Origin: Bacteroidales bacterium UBA3297
Lineage (GTDB): Bacteria; Bacteroidota; Bacteroidia; Bacteroidales; Paludibacteraceae
Assembly: GCA_002362105.1 (NCBI GenBank)
Contig: DETD01000004.1
Location: forward strand, 148,709-212,708
DNA length: 64,000 nt
Direction: 5' to 3'
The notes beneath the pieces are model-generated. The model was given only the letters and a program-made list of their open reading frames with translations. It had not been told where the DNA came from and did no database searches. Of this stretch, positions 33,246 to 42,372 are shown in pieces. The first letter of the stretch is position 1, and each line of letters begins with the position of its first letter. Position numbers and translations under genes: made by a program.

Positions 33246-34763
33246 ATGAGAAGAATAAGTTTCGCAATAATGAGTTTGGCCTTGGCCTCAAACGCAATGG
33301 CACAGCGCACACTTACACTAGACTCGTGCGAAGTCTTAGCAATAAAGAACAACAAAGAGCAAAAGATTGCCGCAGCCGAAGTTGAGCAAGCGCAATACGA
33401 GAAAAAAGCGGCTTTTGGCCAGTATTTTCCCAACATATCGATAAAAGGAGCCTACTTCCGTAACCAAAAGAATATATCTCTTTTGGGCGAAGACGCGCTA
33501 CTACCAATAGGAACCGTAATGAAGGACGGTAGTTTTGGCTTTGCATTGCCTACGCAACAGCCCGACGGTTCGCTGGCATCGAGCCAGTTAAACAACAAAT
33601 GGGCGGTAATAAACGGCAGCGCCGTACCATTAGACGCCAACGGCAAGCCATTCAACCCGAAAACCAATCCGGAAAAGCTTCTCTGGAAAGAGTACACGAC
33701 TATACCGAAAGACCAGATGGAAGCAGACATGCAGAACTTGTTTATAGCAGCCCTTAACCTTACACAACCCATCTATATGGGAGGCAAGATATCGGCCTAC
33801 AACAAAGTCTGCGACTTGAAAAAAGAGTTGGCAGCGAGCAAACAGCAGACCCAGCAAGAAGACATCATAGAAAACGTGTCGGAGGCCTATTGGCGAATTG
33901 TCAGCCTATACAGCAAAAAGAAGGCCGTACAAGGTTTGATTGACCTTCTGGAGAAGATGAGCAACGATGTGGACGAACTGATAAAGTCGGGGGTAGCCAC
34001 AAAGAAAGACGCGCTCACTGTATCGGTAAAGAAAAACGAAGCAAAAATGACAATGGTGAAGGTTGAAAACGGCATCAACCTTTCGAAAATGCAACTAGCC
34101 ATGTATTGCGGCATACCATTGGAAGAGCAATTCGACTTGGCAGACCAAGACATCAACAACATACCTGTAGAAGAGAAATTAAAGCCCAATATGGACGAGG
34201 TTTACCAAAACAGGTCTGAGATAAGAAGTCTGTCGATTGCGAAATCAATCTACGACAAAAAGGTAGCCATCGAGCGCGCGGCGCTTTTGCCAAACGTGGC
34301 ATTGTCGGCCAACTACCTCGGTACAAATCCGAACGCATACGACGGTATAGAGACAAAATTCGGTTGGCAATGGAATGTAGGCGTCATTGTAAACGTGCCA
34401 TTGTTCCACTTCGGAGCCGACTACTACAAAATGAAAGCCGCGCAAAGCGAAGCACTGGTTCAGCAGTTGAAGTTAGACGACACAAAAGAAAAAATTGAGC
34501 TTCAAGTTACCCAATACACCTTCAAGCAGAACGAAGCTGTCAGAAAGTTGGAAGTGGCAAAAGTCAACCTTGAAGAAGCAAACGAAAACCTGCGTATGGC
34601 ACAACTGAGTTTCGAGTCGGGCATCATCACCGCATCGAACCTGCTAGAGGCACAGACCGCATGGTTGGGAGCGACCAGCGACGTTATTGACGCCGAAATA
34701 GAGGCCAAAATATACGGCATCCACCTAGACAGAAGTGCCGGAAAACTAAGAATAAAGGAATAA
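33246..34763 (+). CDS. TolC-family outer-membrane efflux protein
   Basis: 505 residues from MRRISFAIMSLALASNAMAQ, the signal peptide; the open frame starts 25 codons earlier but that part is not signal-like. The mature protein begins TLTLDSCEVLAIKNNKEQ, the usual OMF start, and has the long coiled-coil segments of the TolC trunk (for example the stretch after SYDKK-like repeats near 340-360 and 400-470) and two beta-strand regions. It forms the outer-membrane duct of a tripartite exporter with the adaptor and the two permeases that follow. Confidence 0.88.
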   Translation: MRRISFAIMSLALASNAMAQRTLTLDSCEVLAIKNNKEQKIAAAEVEQAQYEKKAAFGQYFPNISIKGAYFRNQKNISLLGEDALLPIGTVMKDGSFGFALPTQQPDGSLASSQLNNKWAVINGSAVPLDANGKPFNPKTNPEKLLWKEYTTIPKDQMEADMQNLFIAALNLTQPIYMGGKISAYNKVCDLKKELAASKQQTQQEDIIENVSEAYWRIVSLYSKKKAVQGLIDLLEKMSNDVDELIKSGVATKKDALTVSVKKNEAKMTMVKVENGINLSKMQLAMYCGIPLEEQFDLADQDINNIPVEEKLKPNMDEVYQNRSEIRSLSIAKSIYDKKVAIERAALLPNVALSANYLGTNPNAYDGIETKFGWQWNVGVIVNVPLFHFGADYYKMKAAQSEALVQQLKLDDTKEKIELQVTQYTFKQNEAVRKLEVAKVNLEEANENLRMAQLSFESGIITASNLLEAQTAWLGATSDVIDAEIEAKIYGIHLDRSAGKLRIKE

Positions 34764-34787
34764 GAAAGACATAAAAGAAATAACGAT

Positions 34788-35780
34788 ATGAGCAGCAAAA
34801 ACCAAAACAGCAATGTTAATCTAGCAATTGCATTTGTTGTACTTTTAGCAATTATAATCGGTATAACACTAATTGGGCAATACGTCATGAAACCAGAACC
34901 CGAAATAATACAGGGAGAGGTAGAAATGGACGAGATGCGCGTTTCGTGTAAAGTGCCAGCAAGAATACAGCGCTTCTGTGTAAAAGAAGGCGACCGCGTA
35001 AAGGTGGGAGACACACTGGTTGTACTCGACAGCCCAGAGCTAGAGTCAAAACTCCAACAGGCAATGGCAGCAGAGAAAGCAGCAGCAGCCGTCAACGCGA
35101 AGGCACAAAACGGTACTAGAGAAGAAACCATAGAGGCCGCCTACGAAATGCTGCAGAAAGCGCAAGCCGCAGAAGAAGTCACCAAGAAATCGTACGACAG
35201 AATAAAGGGTCTGTGGGAAAAAGGTGTGGTTTCGGAACAGAAAAAAGACGAAATAGAAGCACAGTACAAAGCATCTGTAGCAACAACAAATGCGGCAAAA
35301 AGCCAGTATGAAATGGCCAAGAAGGGAGCTCAAGACGAAGACAAAGTAGCAGCGGCAGCCCAAGTCAGCCGTGCGAAGGCAGCAATACAAGAAGTAAAAA
35401 GCTACCTTAGAGAAACCGTGCTGTTCGCATCGACAGCTGGAAAAGTAAGCACCATATTTCCACTCAGAGGCGAATTGGTAGGTTCGGGAGCTCCTATCAT
35501 GAACCTTCAATTGGAAGAAAGCACCTGGGTAACGTTCAACGTACGCGAAAAAGACTACCAACGCCTACCAGAGGGAGACACTGTAAAAGCCATCATACCC
35601 GCACTAGGCGACAGAGAGATTACCCTGAAAGTAACCAGCGCAAAAGACCTCGGATCGTTCGCAGCCTGGAAGAGCAGCAAATCGAAAGGCGAATACGATT
35701 CAAAAACATTCGAGATAAAAGCCATACCAACCCAGAAAGTAGAAGGATTGGTAGCTGGAATGAGCGTTATACTAAAATAA
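34788..35780 (+). CDS. HlyD-family periplasmic adaptor (membrane fusion protein)
   Basis: 330 residues. One N-terminal membrane helix (about 11-30), then the first half of a biotinyl-lipoyl-like domain (VPARIQRFCVKEGDRVKVGDTLVVLDSPEL), an Ala/Lys/Glu-rich coiled-coil hairpin (about 83-205), the second half of the lipoyl domain and a beta-barrel domain (LEESTWVTFNVREKDY). It links the inner-membrane permeases to the TolC-type duct. 24 bases after the TolC gene. Confidence 0.88.
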   Translation: MSSKNQNSNVNLAIAFVVLLAIIIGITLIGQYVMKPEPEIIQGEVEMDEMRVSCKVPARIQRFCVKEGDRVKVGDTLVVLDSPELESKLQQAMAAEKAAAAVNAKAQNGTREETIEAAYEMLQKAQAAEEVTKKSYDRIKGLWEKGVVSEQKKDEIEAQYKASVATTNAAKSQYEMAKKGAQDEDKVAAAAQVSRAKAAIQEVKSYLRETVLFASTAGKVSTIFPLRGELVGSGAPIMNLQLEESTWVTFNVREKDYQRLPEGDTVKAIIPALGDREITLKVTSAKDLGSFAAWKSSKSKGEYDSKTFEIKAIPTQKVEGLVAGMSVILK

Positions 35781-35801
35781 ACCGAACGAAGGGAAAGCCC
35801 A

Positions 35802-36974
35802 ATGAGCCAACAAGCACATAAAATATGGCGGATAATGGTAGAGGAATGGCGGATGATATTAGGCAGACCGCTGTACCTGCTACTTATGATTGGCGCACCC
35901 CTGTTCATCAGTTTCTTTTTCCTAGACTTGATGAAGGCCGGAGCTCCAAACGAGTTGCCAGTGGTATTAGTAGACAACGACGGAAGCAAGACCAGCAGAA
36001 GTATAGCGCGGAACCTGAACGCCTTTAAAAACACCAAGATTGTGTTGCAGGCAAAAGATTTCCACGAAGCGGAAAAAGCCGTACAGAAAGGGGAAGCCTA
36101 CGGCATCTACATGATACCGAAAGATTTCGAGAAAGACCTGATGGCAAGCCGACAGCCTACCCTCTCATTCTACACGAACAACTCGATACTGATACCAGCC
36201 AGCCTGCAAATGAGCGACATGACCACCATGAGCGCGCTAGCATCGGGTTCAGTGGGAAGGAGCGTACTGCTAGCCAAAGGAGCGACAGAAGAGCAAGCCA
36301 AAGCGTTACTGCAGCCCATAAGCATCGACACGCATCCGATTTCCAACTATAATACGAACTACGCCATTTACCTCTGTCCAATACTACTACCTGGCATTTA
36401 CAGCATACTGATTATGCTACTAACCATCTACGTATTGGGAATGGAAGTTAAATACGGCCTAAGCAGGCAACTACTGCTACTGGCAGACGACAACATTATG
36501 ATGGCACTTTTCGCCAAACTACTGCCAATGGCGGTTGTATTCTGCATTGTATGTATGGGAATGAATTCCGTAATGTACGGTTTCCTAGGATTTCCATGTA
36601 AATGCGGCATAGGGATGATGCACTTAACAACGTGCCTTTTGGTAATATCGACCCAATGCATAGCCCTCTTTATATACGGGCTGTTTCCAACAATGCGCCT
36701 ATCGTTAAGCATAGCATCGTTCTTCTCGGTAATGGAGCTATCGCTATCGGGCTTCACATTTCCAGTCAGCGCATTTCCGCAAGCGTTCCAGGCATGGCCG
36801 TCAATATGTCCGGTAAGGCAGTACTTCCTCATCTACACAGAGCAAGCCCTCAATGGTTTCGGATGGCAGTACAGCTGGCACAGTGTTGTAGGCCTGCTGG
36901 TATTCTGCCTACTGCCACTTATTGTAATGGGCCGAATAAAGAAAGTGTATAAAACAATGGTCTACGAGCCCTAA
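35802..36974 (+). CDS. ABC-2 type transporter permease 1
   Basis: 390 residues with one N-terminal membrane helix (LLLMIGAPLFISFFFLDLM, about 26-44), a large extracytoplasmic domain starting LPVVLVDNDGSKTSRSIARNL, and five C-terminal membrane segments from about 190 on. This is the YhhJ-type ABC-2 layout (one plus five helices). No nucleotide-binding domain is fused or encoded beside it. Works with the second permease downstream, most likely as a heterodimer. Confidence 0.85.
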   Translation: MSQQAHKIWRIMVEEWRMILGRPLYLLLMIGAPLFISFFFLDLMKAGAPNELPVVLVDNDGSKTSRSIARNLNAFKNTKIVLQAKDFHEAEKAVQKGEAYGIYMIPKDFEKDLMASRQPTLSFYTNNSILIPASLQMSDMTTMSALASGSVGRSVLLAKGATEEQAKALLQPISIDTHPISNYNTNYAIYLCPILLPGIYSILIMLLTIYVLGMEVKYGLSRQLLLLADDNIMMALFAKLLPMAVVFCIVCMGMNSVMYGFLGFPCKCGIGMMHLTTCLLVISTQCIALFIYGLFPTMRLSLSIASFFSVMELSLSGFTFPVSAFPQAFQAWPSICPVRQYFLIYTEQALNGFGWQYSWHSVVGLLVFCLLPLIVMGRIKKVYKTMVYEP

Positions 36975-37006
36975 AGCAGGGCGCAACAGAAGAAAGGAAA
37001 CACACT

Positions 37007-38218
37007 ATGTCATTAGACAAAGAGAACATATTGAGTAAGATAAAGGACGGATTTTCGGGTATACTACAGATCTGGAGCGACGAAGTAGCATTATCGATAA
37101 AAGATCCGGGGACACTCGTGTTCTTCATAATAGCCCCCCTACTCTACCCACTTGTCTACTCTTACCTCTACAACAAAGAAGAGACCCCAGACGTTCCGCT
37201 TGTTGTAGTAGACCACAGCAACACCAGTTTCAGCCGCGAGTTTTCGCGAATGGTCGATGCGACCAAAGAGGTGCAGGTGGTAGGGAAATGCATCAGCATG
37301 GAAGAGGCCAAGAAAGCAATAGCAGAACGCAAGGCCTACGGAATAATGGAGATTCCGAAAAGCTTCACCAAGGATGTTGCGAGAACCAAACAAACCAGTG
37401 TCCACCTTTATTGCGACATGACCAGCCTGATGTATTACAAAGCCCTGTTACAGGGTGTAACCGCAACATCGCTAAAGGTCAACGCAAACATACAGACACA
37501 GATGGTAGCAGGCAAGACAGCCCGTGAGCAAGAGTTGAACGCCGCGCCACTGAAATACAAGAACATCGCCCTCTTCAACACGCAAAACGGCTACGCCAGC
37601 TACCTTGTGCCAGGCGTACTGGTGCTAATAGTGCAACAAATGTTGCTGTTGGGAGTCGGAATGGCAGCAGGAACAATGCGCGACAAGAACGGAGGCAAGA
37701 GGCTGATACCAGGGAAAGAATACTGCAAGGGTACGCTTAGAAACATCTGCGGCAAAAGCGCATGCTACGCCATGATATGGCTACTGGCATCGATTTTCCT
37801 TTTCTTGGTAGTTCCACAGTTGTTCGACCTTCCGCAATTGGTACACTTCACCGATTCACTATCCCTAATTGTACCTTACGTGCTGGCATGCGTATTCTTC
37901 GCAATGACCCTCTCATTACTAATAAAAGAACGAGAGGCCGTATTCGTTGTATTTGTATTCACATCCGTAATATTCATTTTCGCATCGGGAATGAGCTGGC
38001 CGTGGGCATCGATGAGCAGCGGATGGCAGACAGCCGTAAAAGTACTACCCTCAACATTCGGCATACAGGGCTTCCTAGCCCTCAACTCAACGGGTAGCAG
38101 TGTAGCAAACGCAAGTCCATACATCATCGGCTTATGGATACAGACCGGAATCTACTTCTGCACGACATATGCACTATACCGGATAGAAGTAAGAAAAACA
38201 TTCTCATCGATAGATTAA
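37007..38218 (+). CDS. ABC-2 type transporter permease 2
   Basis: 403 residues, paralogous to the preceding permease: membrane helix about 31-52 (VFFIIAPLLYPLVYSYLY), extracytoplasmic domain from VPLVVVDHSNTSFSREFSRM, then five membrane segments with the family motif FASGMSWPWASM between the last ones. The two copies differ widely in sequence, so the duplication is old. Last gene of the four-gene export operon, followed by a strong terminator. The cargo is unknown. Confidence 0.85.
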   Translation: MSLDKENILSKIKDGFSGILQIWSDEVALSIKDPGTLVFFIIAPLLYPLVYSYLYNKEETPDVPLVVVDHSNTSFSREFSRMVDATKEVQVVGKCISMEEAKKAIAERKAYGIMEIPKSFTKDVARTKQTSVHLYCDMTSLMYYKALLQGVTATSLKVNANIQTQMVAGKTAREQELNAAPLKYKNIALFNTQNGYASYLVPGVLVLIVQQMLLLGVGMAAGTMRDKNGGKRLIPGKEYCKGTLRNICGKSACYAMIWLLASIFLFLVVPQLFDLPQLVHFTDSLSLIVPYVLACVFFAMTLSLLIKEREAVFVVFVFTSVIFIFASGMSWPWASMSSGWQTAVKVLPSTFGIQGFLALNSTGSSVANASPYIIGLWIQTGIYFCTTYALYRIEVRKTFSSID

Positions 38219-38223
38219 GACAG

Positions 38224-38252
38224 AAGACGGGGAAAGGACACCCCGTCTTTTT
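38224..38252 (+). terminator. terminator of the export operon
   Basis: AAGACGGGG pairs with CCCCGTCTT, with a T-run following. Confidence 0.85.
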
Positions 38253-38322
38253 TGCATTCACAACAAGAAAAATGGGAACTCGTATCTAATTATTGTTTAC
38301 CTTTGAAAAACGAAACAGAAAA

Positions 38323-38901
38323 ATGCTAGAACAATACCACATCATACTCGCATCGGGCTCCCCTAGAAGGCAAGAACTTCTGAGAGGGTTGGAGCTTGAA
38401 TTTGACGTAGTCTTAAAGAAAGGAATAAAGGAAGACTACCCGGCGACCCTTCAAGGCGGAGAAATACCACTTTATATAGCAAGAGAAAAGGCGGCCGCCT
38501 ATTTGTGCGACCTGCAAGAGAACGACCTACTCATTACAGCCGACACCATTGTGTGGAAAGACGGTAAGGTGCTGGGGAAACCCAAGACCGAAGAAGAGGC
38601 GATAGCCATGATTAACTTTTTGAGCGGAGGCACCCACCAAGTATACACAGGCGTCTGCATACGCACGAAAGAAAAGGAAGACGCCTTCTTTGTAGAGTCG
38701 ACGGTAAAGTTCGCCCAACTGCCACAGGAAGAGGTGGAGCACTACGTGAAAAAGTACAAGCCACTCGACAAGGCCGGTGCCTACGGCATTCAGGAATGGA
38801 TAGGATACGTTGGCATTGAGCACATAGAAGGCAGCTACTACAACATAATGGGGCTGCCCGTACAAAAGTTGTGGCAACACTTGAAAGCCTTCAAGAAATA
38901 A
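38323..38901 (+). CDS. maf: Maf-family nucleoside triphosphate pyrophosphatase
   Basis: 192 residues from MLEQYHIILASGSPRRQELL, the typical Maf start; the frame is open ten codons earlier but overlaps a TACCTTTG promoter element (38298-38305). Further motifs: AREKA, LITADTIVW, LGKPKTEEEA, SGGTHQVYTGV, DKAGAYGIQ and the end GSYYNIMGLPV. The Maf/YhdE type hydrolyses non-canonical or pyrimidine triphosphates (dTTP, UTP) and can slow septum formation. Cytoplasmic. Confidence 0.92.
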   Translation: MLEQYHIILASGSPRRQELLRGLELEFDVVLKKGIKEDYPATLQGGEIPLYIAREKAAAYLCDLQENDLLITADTIVWKDGKVLGKPKTEEEAIAMINFLSGGTHQVYTGVCIRTKEKEDAFFVESTVKFAQLPQEEVEHYVKKYKPLDKAGAYGIQEWIGYVGIEHIEGSYYNIMGLPVQKLWQHLKAFKK

Positions 38902-38961
38902 AGTGAGGACGAACAGCAAGCGAAAACAAAACACGCAAGCTGCACCCAGTAGAGAAAAAAG

Positions 38962-38992
38962 TTTGATAATTCACACATAAAACCTAAATTTG
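38962..38992 (+). promoter_or_regulatory. promoter of the DUF4105 gene
   Basis: TTTG (38962-38965), 19 bases, TAAATTTG (38985-38992). A hairpin ACACCCC/GGGGTGT (38995-39014) follows in what would be the first bases of the leader. Confidence 0.75.
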
Positions 38993-39047
38993 AAACACCC
39001 CGAAGAGGGGGTGTATTATTGAACCCATTCAGCAAGAAGAATTGGAA

Positions 39048-40349
39048 ATGATAAAGAAACTATTTATGGTGCTGCTGACACTGGCAACCACCATCAACAC
39101 ATACGGACAAGTAGACCATCTGGCAGTACCCATATCGGAAGATGCCACCATCAGCCTGCTGACCAGCGGTCCGAGCAAGATGGCCATATTTACGGCATGG
39201 GGGCACACCGCCATAAGGGTGAAAGACCCACAGACAGGATTGGACATCATCTACAACTACGGCATATTCTCGTTCGGCAAGCCATTGTCGTTTGTGAGCC
39301 GTTTTGTGAGCGGACAAACCGACTATAGACTCGGCAGAGCGAGCATGCGGCACTCGATAGAAGAAACCATTGAGAAGAATGCCAACTACTACGAGCAGGA
39401 ATTGAACCTGACCCAGCAGGAAAAAGAGAAACTATACTGGGCACTGATAGAGAACTACAAACCCGAAAACAGAGTATACCGGTACAAGTATTTCAGCGAT
39501 AACTGCGCCACCAGGCCAAGGGCCCTGATCAGGAACTGCGTCAACGGCAAACTGGTTTACGCAAAAGGGGAAGAGAAAGGCGAAGTATACGCAAAACTCT
39601 TCAAAAAGGCAGACGGAGAGAACAAGACCTACCGTGACCTTATATACGAGATACTGCCAACCTCGCCATGGTACCGTTTCGGAATAGACCTGTGTCTAGG
39701 GCAGCCCACCGACCAACAGCTAACCGAGTGGGACCAGTTGTTCCTACCCATGTTCTTGAAAGAGGAAATCGGTCTGCTGTCGATACAGGAAGGCGACAGC
39801 CTGCGTCCGTTAGTAAAAGCCACCAACAAACTGCTAGAAAAGCAGAAGAGGGAGAAAGAGACCGAATGGACAAACGTGTTCAACACATCGGTAGTGTTGT
39901 GGACCGTCTTTTTATTTGCGCTACTCCACGCGCTCTACTACATAGCAACCGGGAAAGACGACCGATGGGCCTACCTGCTGTTCTTCACGCTAACGGGATT
40001 GTTGGGCACCGTCATCTTCTACGTAAGCTGCCTATCGGTGCACGAGTTCGTCAGTCCGAACCTCAACCTGTTGTGGATGAATCCGCTTCTATTGGTTATA
40101 GGGCTACTTGTATACGTAAAGCGGGCCCAGAAGATAGAGCGGGCGTTGATGTGGGTGTGCGGAGTCGGCTGCGTATTGTCGATCATATACTTTATTATAT
40201 GCAAAGCAATAGTGCCAACAGGCAGTGGTATTCAGCAATATAACACAGCCAATCTGCCCGCCATACTGATAGAGTTGACATTAATAGTGTCGTGGTTGCT
40301 ACGGTATAAAAGCAAGAGCGAAAAAATAGAAACTCGAAAAAGCGATTAA
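39048..40349 (+). CDS. DUF4105 (Lnb-like) membrane protein
   Basis: 433 residues. A signal peptide or anchor (LFMVLLTLATTINTYGQ) is followed by the DUF4105 domain with His53 in TAWGHTAIRV and Cys153 in FSDNCATRPRAL, the Cys/His pair expected for a papain-like active site. The C-terminal half has five membrane segments (from about 288). Proteins with this domain include lipoprotein N-acyltransferases of the Lnb type, so transfer of an acyl chain to lipoproteins is a reasonable hypothesis, but here it is inferred from the domain only. The gene stands alone with its own promoter. Confidence 0.75.
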   Translation: MIKKLFMVLLTLATTINTYGQVDHLAVPISEDATISLLTSGPSKMAIFTAWGHTAIRVKDPQTGLDIIYNYGIFSFGKPLSFVSRFVSGQTDYRLGRASMRHSIEETIEKNANYYEQELNLTQQEKEKLYWALIENYKPENRVYRYKYFSDNCATRPRALIRNCVNGKLVYAKGEEKGEVYAKLFKKADGENKTYRDLIYEILPTSPWYRFGIDLCLGQPTDQQLTEWDQLFLPMFLKEEIGLLSIQEGDSLRPLVKATNKLLEKQKREKETEWTNVFNTSVVLWTVFLFALLHALYYIATGKDDRWAYLLFFTLTGLLGTVIFYVSCLSVHEFVSPNLNLLWMNPLLLVIGLLVYVKRAQKIERALMWVCGVGCVLSIIYFIICKAIVPTGSGIQQYNTANLPAILIELTLIVSWLLRYKSKSEKIETRKSD

Positions 40350-40437
40350 AAAAAGCGAACAGACTTATACTTATAAGAAAATAAATGATTATTTTTGTGG
40401 TAACAAAAAAATGAATAAAAATAAAAACTTACATACA

Positions 40438-40581
40438 ATGAAAGCCATAAAACTTACTATTGCAGCAGCTCTAGTAGCAGCATTATTCAGTGCGTGCAAA
40501 TCATCAACCTGTCCAGGTTACGGAGGCACCCAGCGCAACTATGGAGAAGTTATCAACGTAGAAAACGTAGATAAAGCGTAA
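40438..40581 (+). CDS. tiny lipoprotein 1 (47 residues)
   Basis: A short frame with a textbook lipoprotein signal: MKAIKLTIAAALVAALFSAC with Cys20 to be lipidated, then only 27 residues beginning KSSTCPGYGGTQRNYGE. A TATTTTTG element (40390-40397) precedes it. It lies 6 bases before a second tiny lipoprotein with a similar CKSS start, so the two form a paralogous pair. Function unknown; its position before gapA may be incidental. Confidence 0.75.
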   Translation: MKAIKLTIAAALVAALFSACKSSTCPGYGGTQRNYGEVINVENVDKA

Positions 40582-40586
40582 AGAAA

Positions 40587-40721
40587 ATGAGGCAAGCGGT
40601 TAGGTTCATCCTATTAGCAATAGCTCTGTTAGCAGCTAGCGGATGCAAGTCGTCGTGCGACTGCTTCAAGCACAGCTATGGCCAGAATGCAGTGAAAGAG
40701 GCCATGCAACAAAAGGCCTGA
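40587..40721 (+). CDS. tiny lipoprotein 2 (44 residues)
   Basis: Begins MRQAVRFILLAIALLAASGC, with Cys20 as the lipidation site, then KSSCDCFKHSYGQNAVKEAM and a few more residues. The mature part has three cysteines including the lipid one, and shares CKSS and a Tyr-Gly turn with the preceding protein, five bases upstream. Such short mature lipoproteins can only be small outer-membrane or periplasmic tethers or peptides; the role is unknown. Confidence 0.72.
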   Translation: MRQAVRFILLAIALLAASGCKSSCDCFKHSYGQNAVKEAMQQKA

Positions 40722-40791
40722 AATAACCGTACCACATCATAAAAACAAGACAAAAAGTCACTTTTTTATTAATAAAAAATTATTACAAACA

Positions 40792-41829
40792 ATGGCAACA
40801 AAAGTTGGTATTAACGGATTTGGCCGTATCGGTCGTTTCGTATTCCGTGCTGCTCAGAATCGTTCTGACATCGAAATCGTAGGTATTAATGACCTTTGCC
40901 CTGCATCATACTTGGCATACATGTTGAAGTATGACACTATGCACGGCCAGTTCGAAGGTTCAATCGAAGGTATCGATAACAAGGACGCAGAAGGCAACGT
41001 AAACGGTGGTAAGCTTATCGTTAACGGCAAGGAAATCCGTGTAACCGCTGAAAGAAACCCTGCAGATTTGAAGTGGGATGCAGTAGGTGCAGAATACGTA
41101 GTTGAGTCAACTGGTTTGTTCTTGTCAAAGGACAAGGCAGAAGCTCACTTGAAGGCAGGTGCTAAGTACGTTGTAATGTCAGCTCCTTCAAAGGACGACA
41201 CTCCAATGTTCGTATGCGGTGTTAACTTCGACAAGTACGTAAAGGGCACTCAGTTCGTATCAAACGCATCTTGCACTACTAACTGTTTGGCACCAATCGC
41301 AAAGGTATTGAACGACAAGTTCGGTATCGTTAACGGTTTGATGACTACTGTACACTCAACAACTGCAACTCAGAAGACTGTTGACGGTCCATCATTGAAG
41401 GACTGGCGCGGTGGCCGTGCAGCTGCTGGCAACATCATCCCTTCATCAACTGGTGCTGCTAAGGCTGTAGGTAAGGTTATTCCTGAATTGAACGGCAAGT
41501 TGACTGGTATCTCTATGCGTGTTCCTACTTTGGACGTTTCTGTTGTTGACTTGACTGTAAACTTGGCTAAGTCTGCAACTAAGGAAGACATCTGCAAGGC
41601 AATGAAGGAAGCTTCAGAAGGCGAATTGAAGGGTGTTCTTGGTTACACTGAAGACGCTGTTGTATCTTCAGACTTCCTCGGCGACACTAGAACTTCAATC
41701 TTCGACGCAAACGCTGGTGTATACTTGACTGACACCTTCGTTAAGGTTGTTTCATGGTACGACAACGAGATCGGTTACTCTAACAAGGTTCTCGAGTTGA
41801 TCGCACACATGGCTAAGGTTAACGGTTAA
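40792..41829 (+). CDS. gapA: glyceraldehyde-3-phosphate dehydrogenase, type I
   Basis: A 345-residue glycolytic enzyme. NAD-binding start KVGINGFGRIGR, catalytic Cys in SNASCTTNCLAP, the phosphate-binding GRAAAGNIIPSSTGAAKAVG and the end WYDNEIGYSNKVLELI. Codon use differs sharply from neighbours: T-ending codons (GTT, GCT, ACT, GGT) and few alternatives, as expected of a very highly expressed gene. It is followed by a strong terminator. Confidence 0.97.
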   Translation: MATKVGINGFGRIGRFVFRAAQNRSDIEIVGINDLCPASYLAYMLKYDTMHGQFEGSIEGIDNKDAEGNVNGGKLIVNGKEIRVTAERNPADLKWDAVGAEYVVESTGLFLSKDKAEAHLKAGAKYVVMSAPSKDDTPMFVCGVNFDKYVKGTQFVSNASCTTNCLAPIAKVLNDKFGIVNGLMTTVHSTTATQKTVDGPSLKDWRGGRAAAGNIIPSSTGAAKAVGKVIPELNGKLTGISMRVPTLDVSVVDLTVNLAKSATKEDICKAMKEASEGELKGVLGYTEDAVVSSDFLGDTRTSIFDANAGVYLTDTFVKVVSWYDNEIGYSNKVLELIAHMAKVNG

Positions 41830-41855
41830 TTCTAACTGAATAAAGCCAAAAAGAC

Positions 41856-41884
41856 GGGAGCACCCAAAGGGTGCTCCTTTTTTT
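41856..41884 (+). terminator. terminator of gapA
   Basis: GGAGCACCC pairs with GGGTGCTCC across AAA, followed by seven T. Confidence 0.9.
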
Positions 41885-41913
41885 CTACCCACTAGTAAGT
41901 GTTTACAATAGAA

Positions 41914-41948
41914 TTTGTTGGATAATTACCACAAAGAGAATATATTTG
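41914..41948 (+). promoter_or_regulatory. promoter of the rhodanese gene
   Basis: TTG at 41918-41920 (with TTTG also at 41914-41917), 20 bases, TATATTTG (41941-41948). Confidence 0.7.
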
Positions 41949-41973
41949 GAGTTGAATTAACAAACATTGAACC

Positions 41974-42357
41974 ATGAAAAAGACATTTTCAATTCTGCTC
42001 ACCCTACTATTAGGAGTTGCATCGGCAAACGCACAAAAGAATTATAGAGACCTTGACGTAAAGGGTTTTGAAGAACTGATAGCCACAGACACCATAGTAC
42101 TTGTTGACTGCCGCACTGTAAACGAATATAAAGATGGCCATATAAAGGGAGCCGTGCTACTCGACTTCAAAGACCCCAACCATGTTGCCAAAGCAATGGA
42201 CCTGCTTAACAAAGAAAAGCACGTAGCCATCTACTGCCGAAGCGGCAGAAGAAGTTCGGCGTTCGCCTTCCAGCTGGCCAACCAGGGCTATAAAGTAACC
42301 AACCTTTATGGCGGCATTTTAATGTGGCAGGCAAACGGCAAGGAAATTGAGCGGTAA
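41974..42357 (+). CDS. periplasmic single-domain rhodanese
   Basis: 127 residues: a signal peptide (MKKTFSILLTLLLGVASANA) and one rhodanese domain with LVDCRTVNEYKDGHIKGAV and the active-site loop CRSGRRS (Cys88). The loop length is that of sulfurtransferases, not Cdc25-type phosphatases. Exported rhodaneses of this kind (PspE-like) move sulfur to thiophilic acceptors or sense redox state; the substrate here is unknown. Confidence 0.88.
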   Translation: MKKTFSILLTLLLGVASANAQKNYRDLDVKGFEELIATDTIVLVDCRTVNEYKDGHIKGAVLLDFKDPNHVAKAMDLLNKEKHVAIYCRSGRRSSAFAFQLANQGYKVTNLYGGILMWQANGKEIER

Positions 42358-42372
42358 AGCGGGAACCAAATA

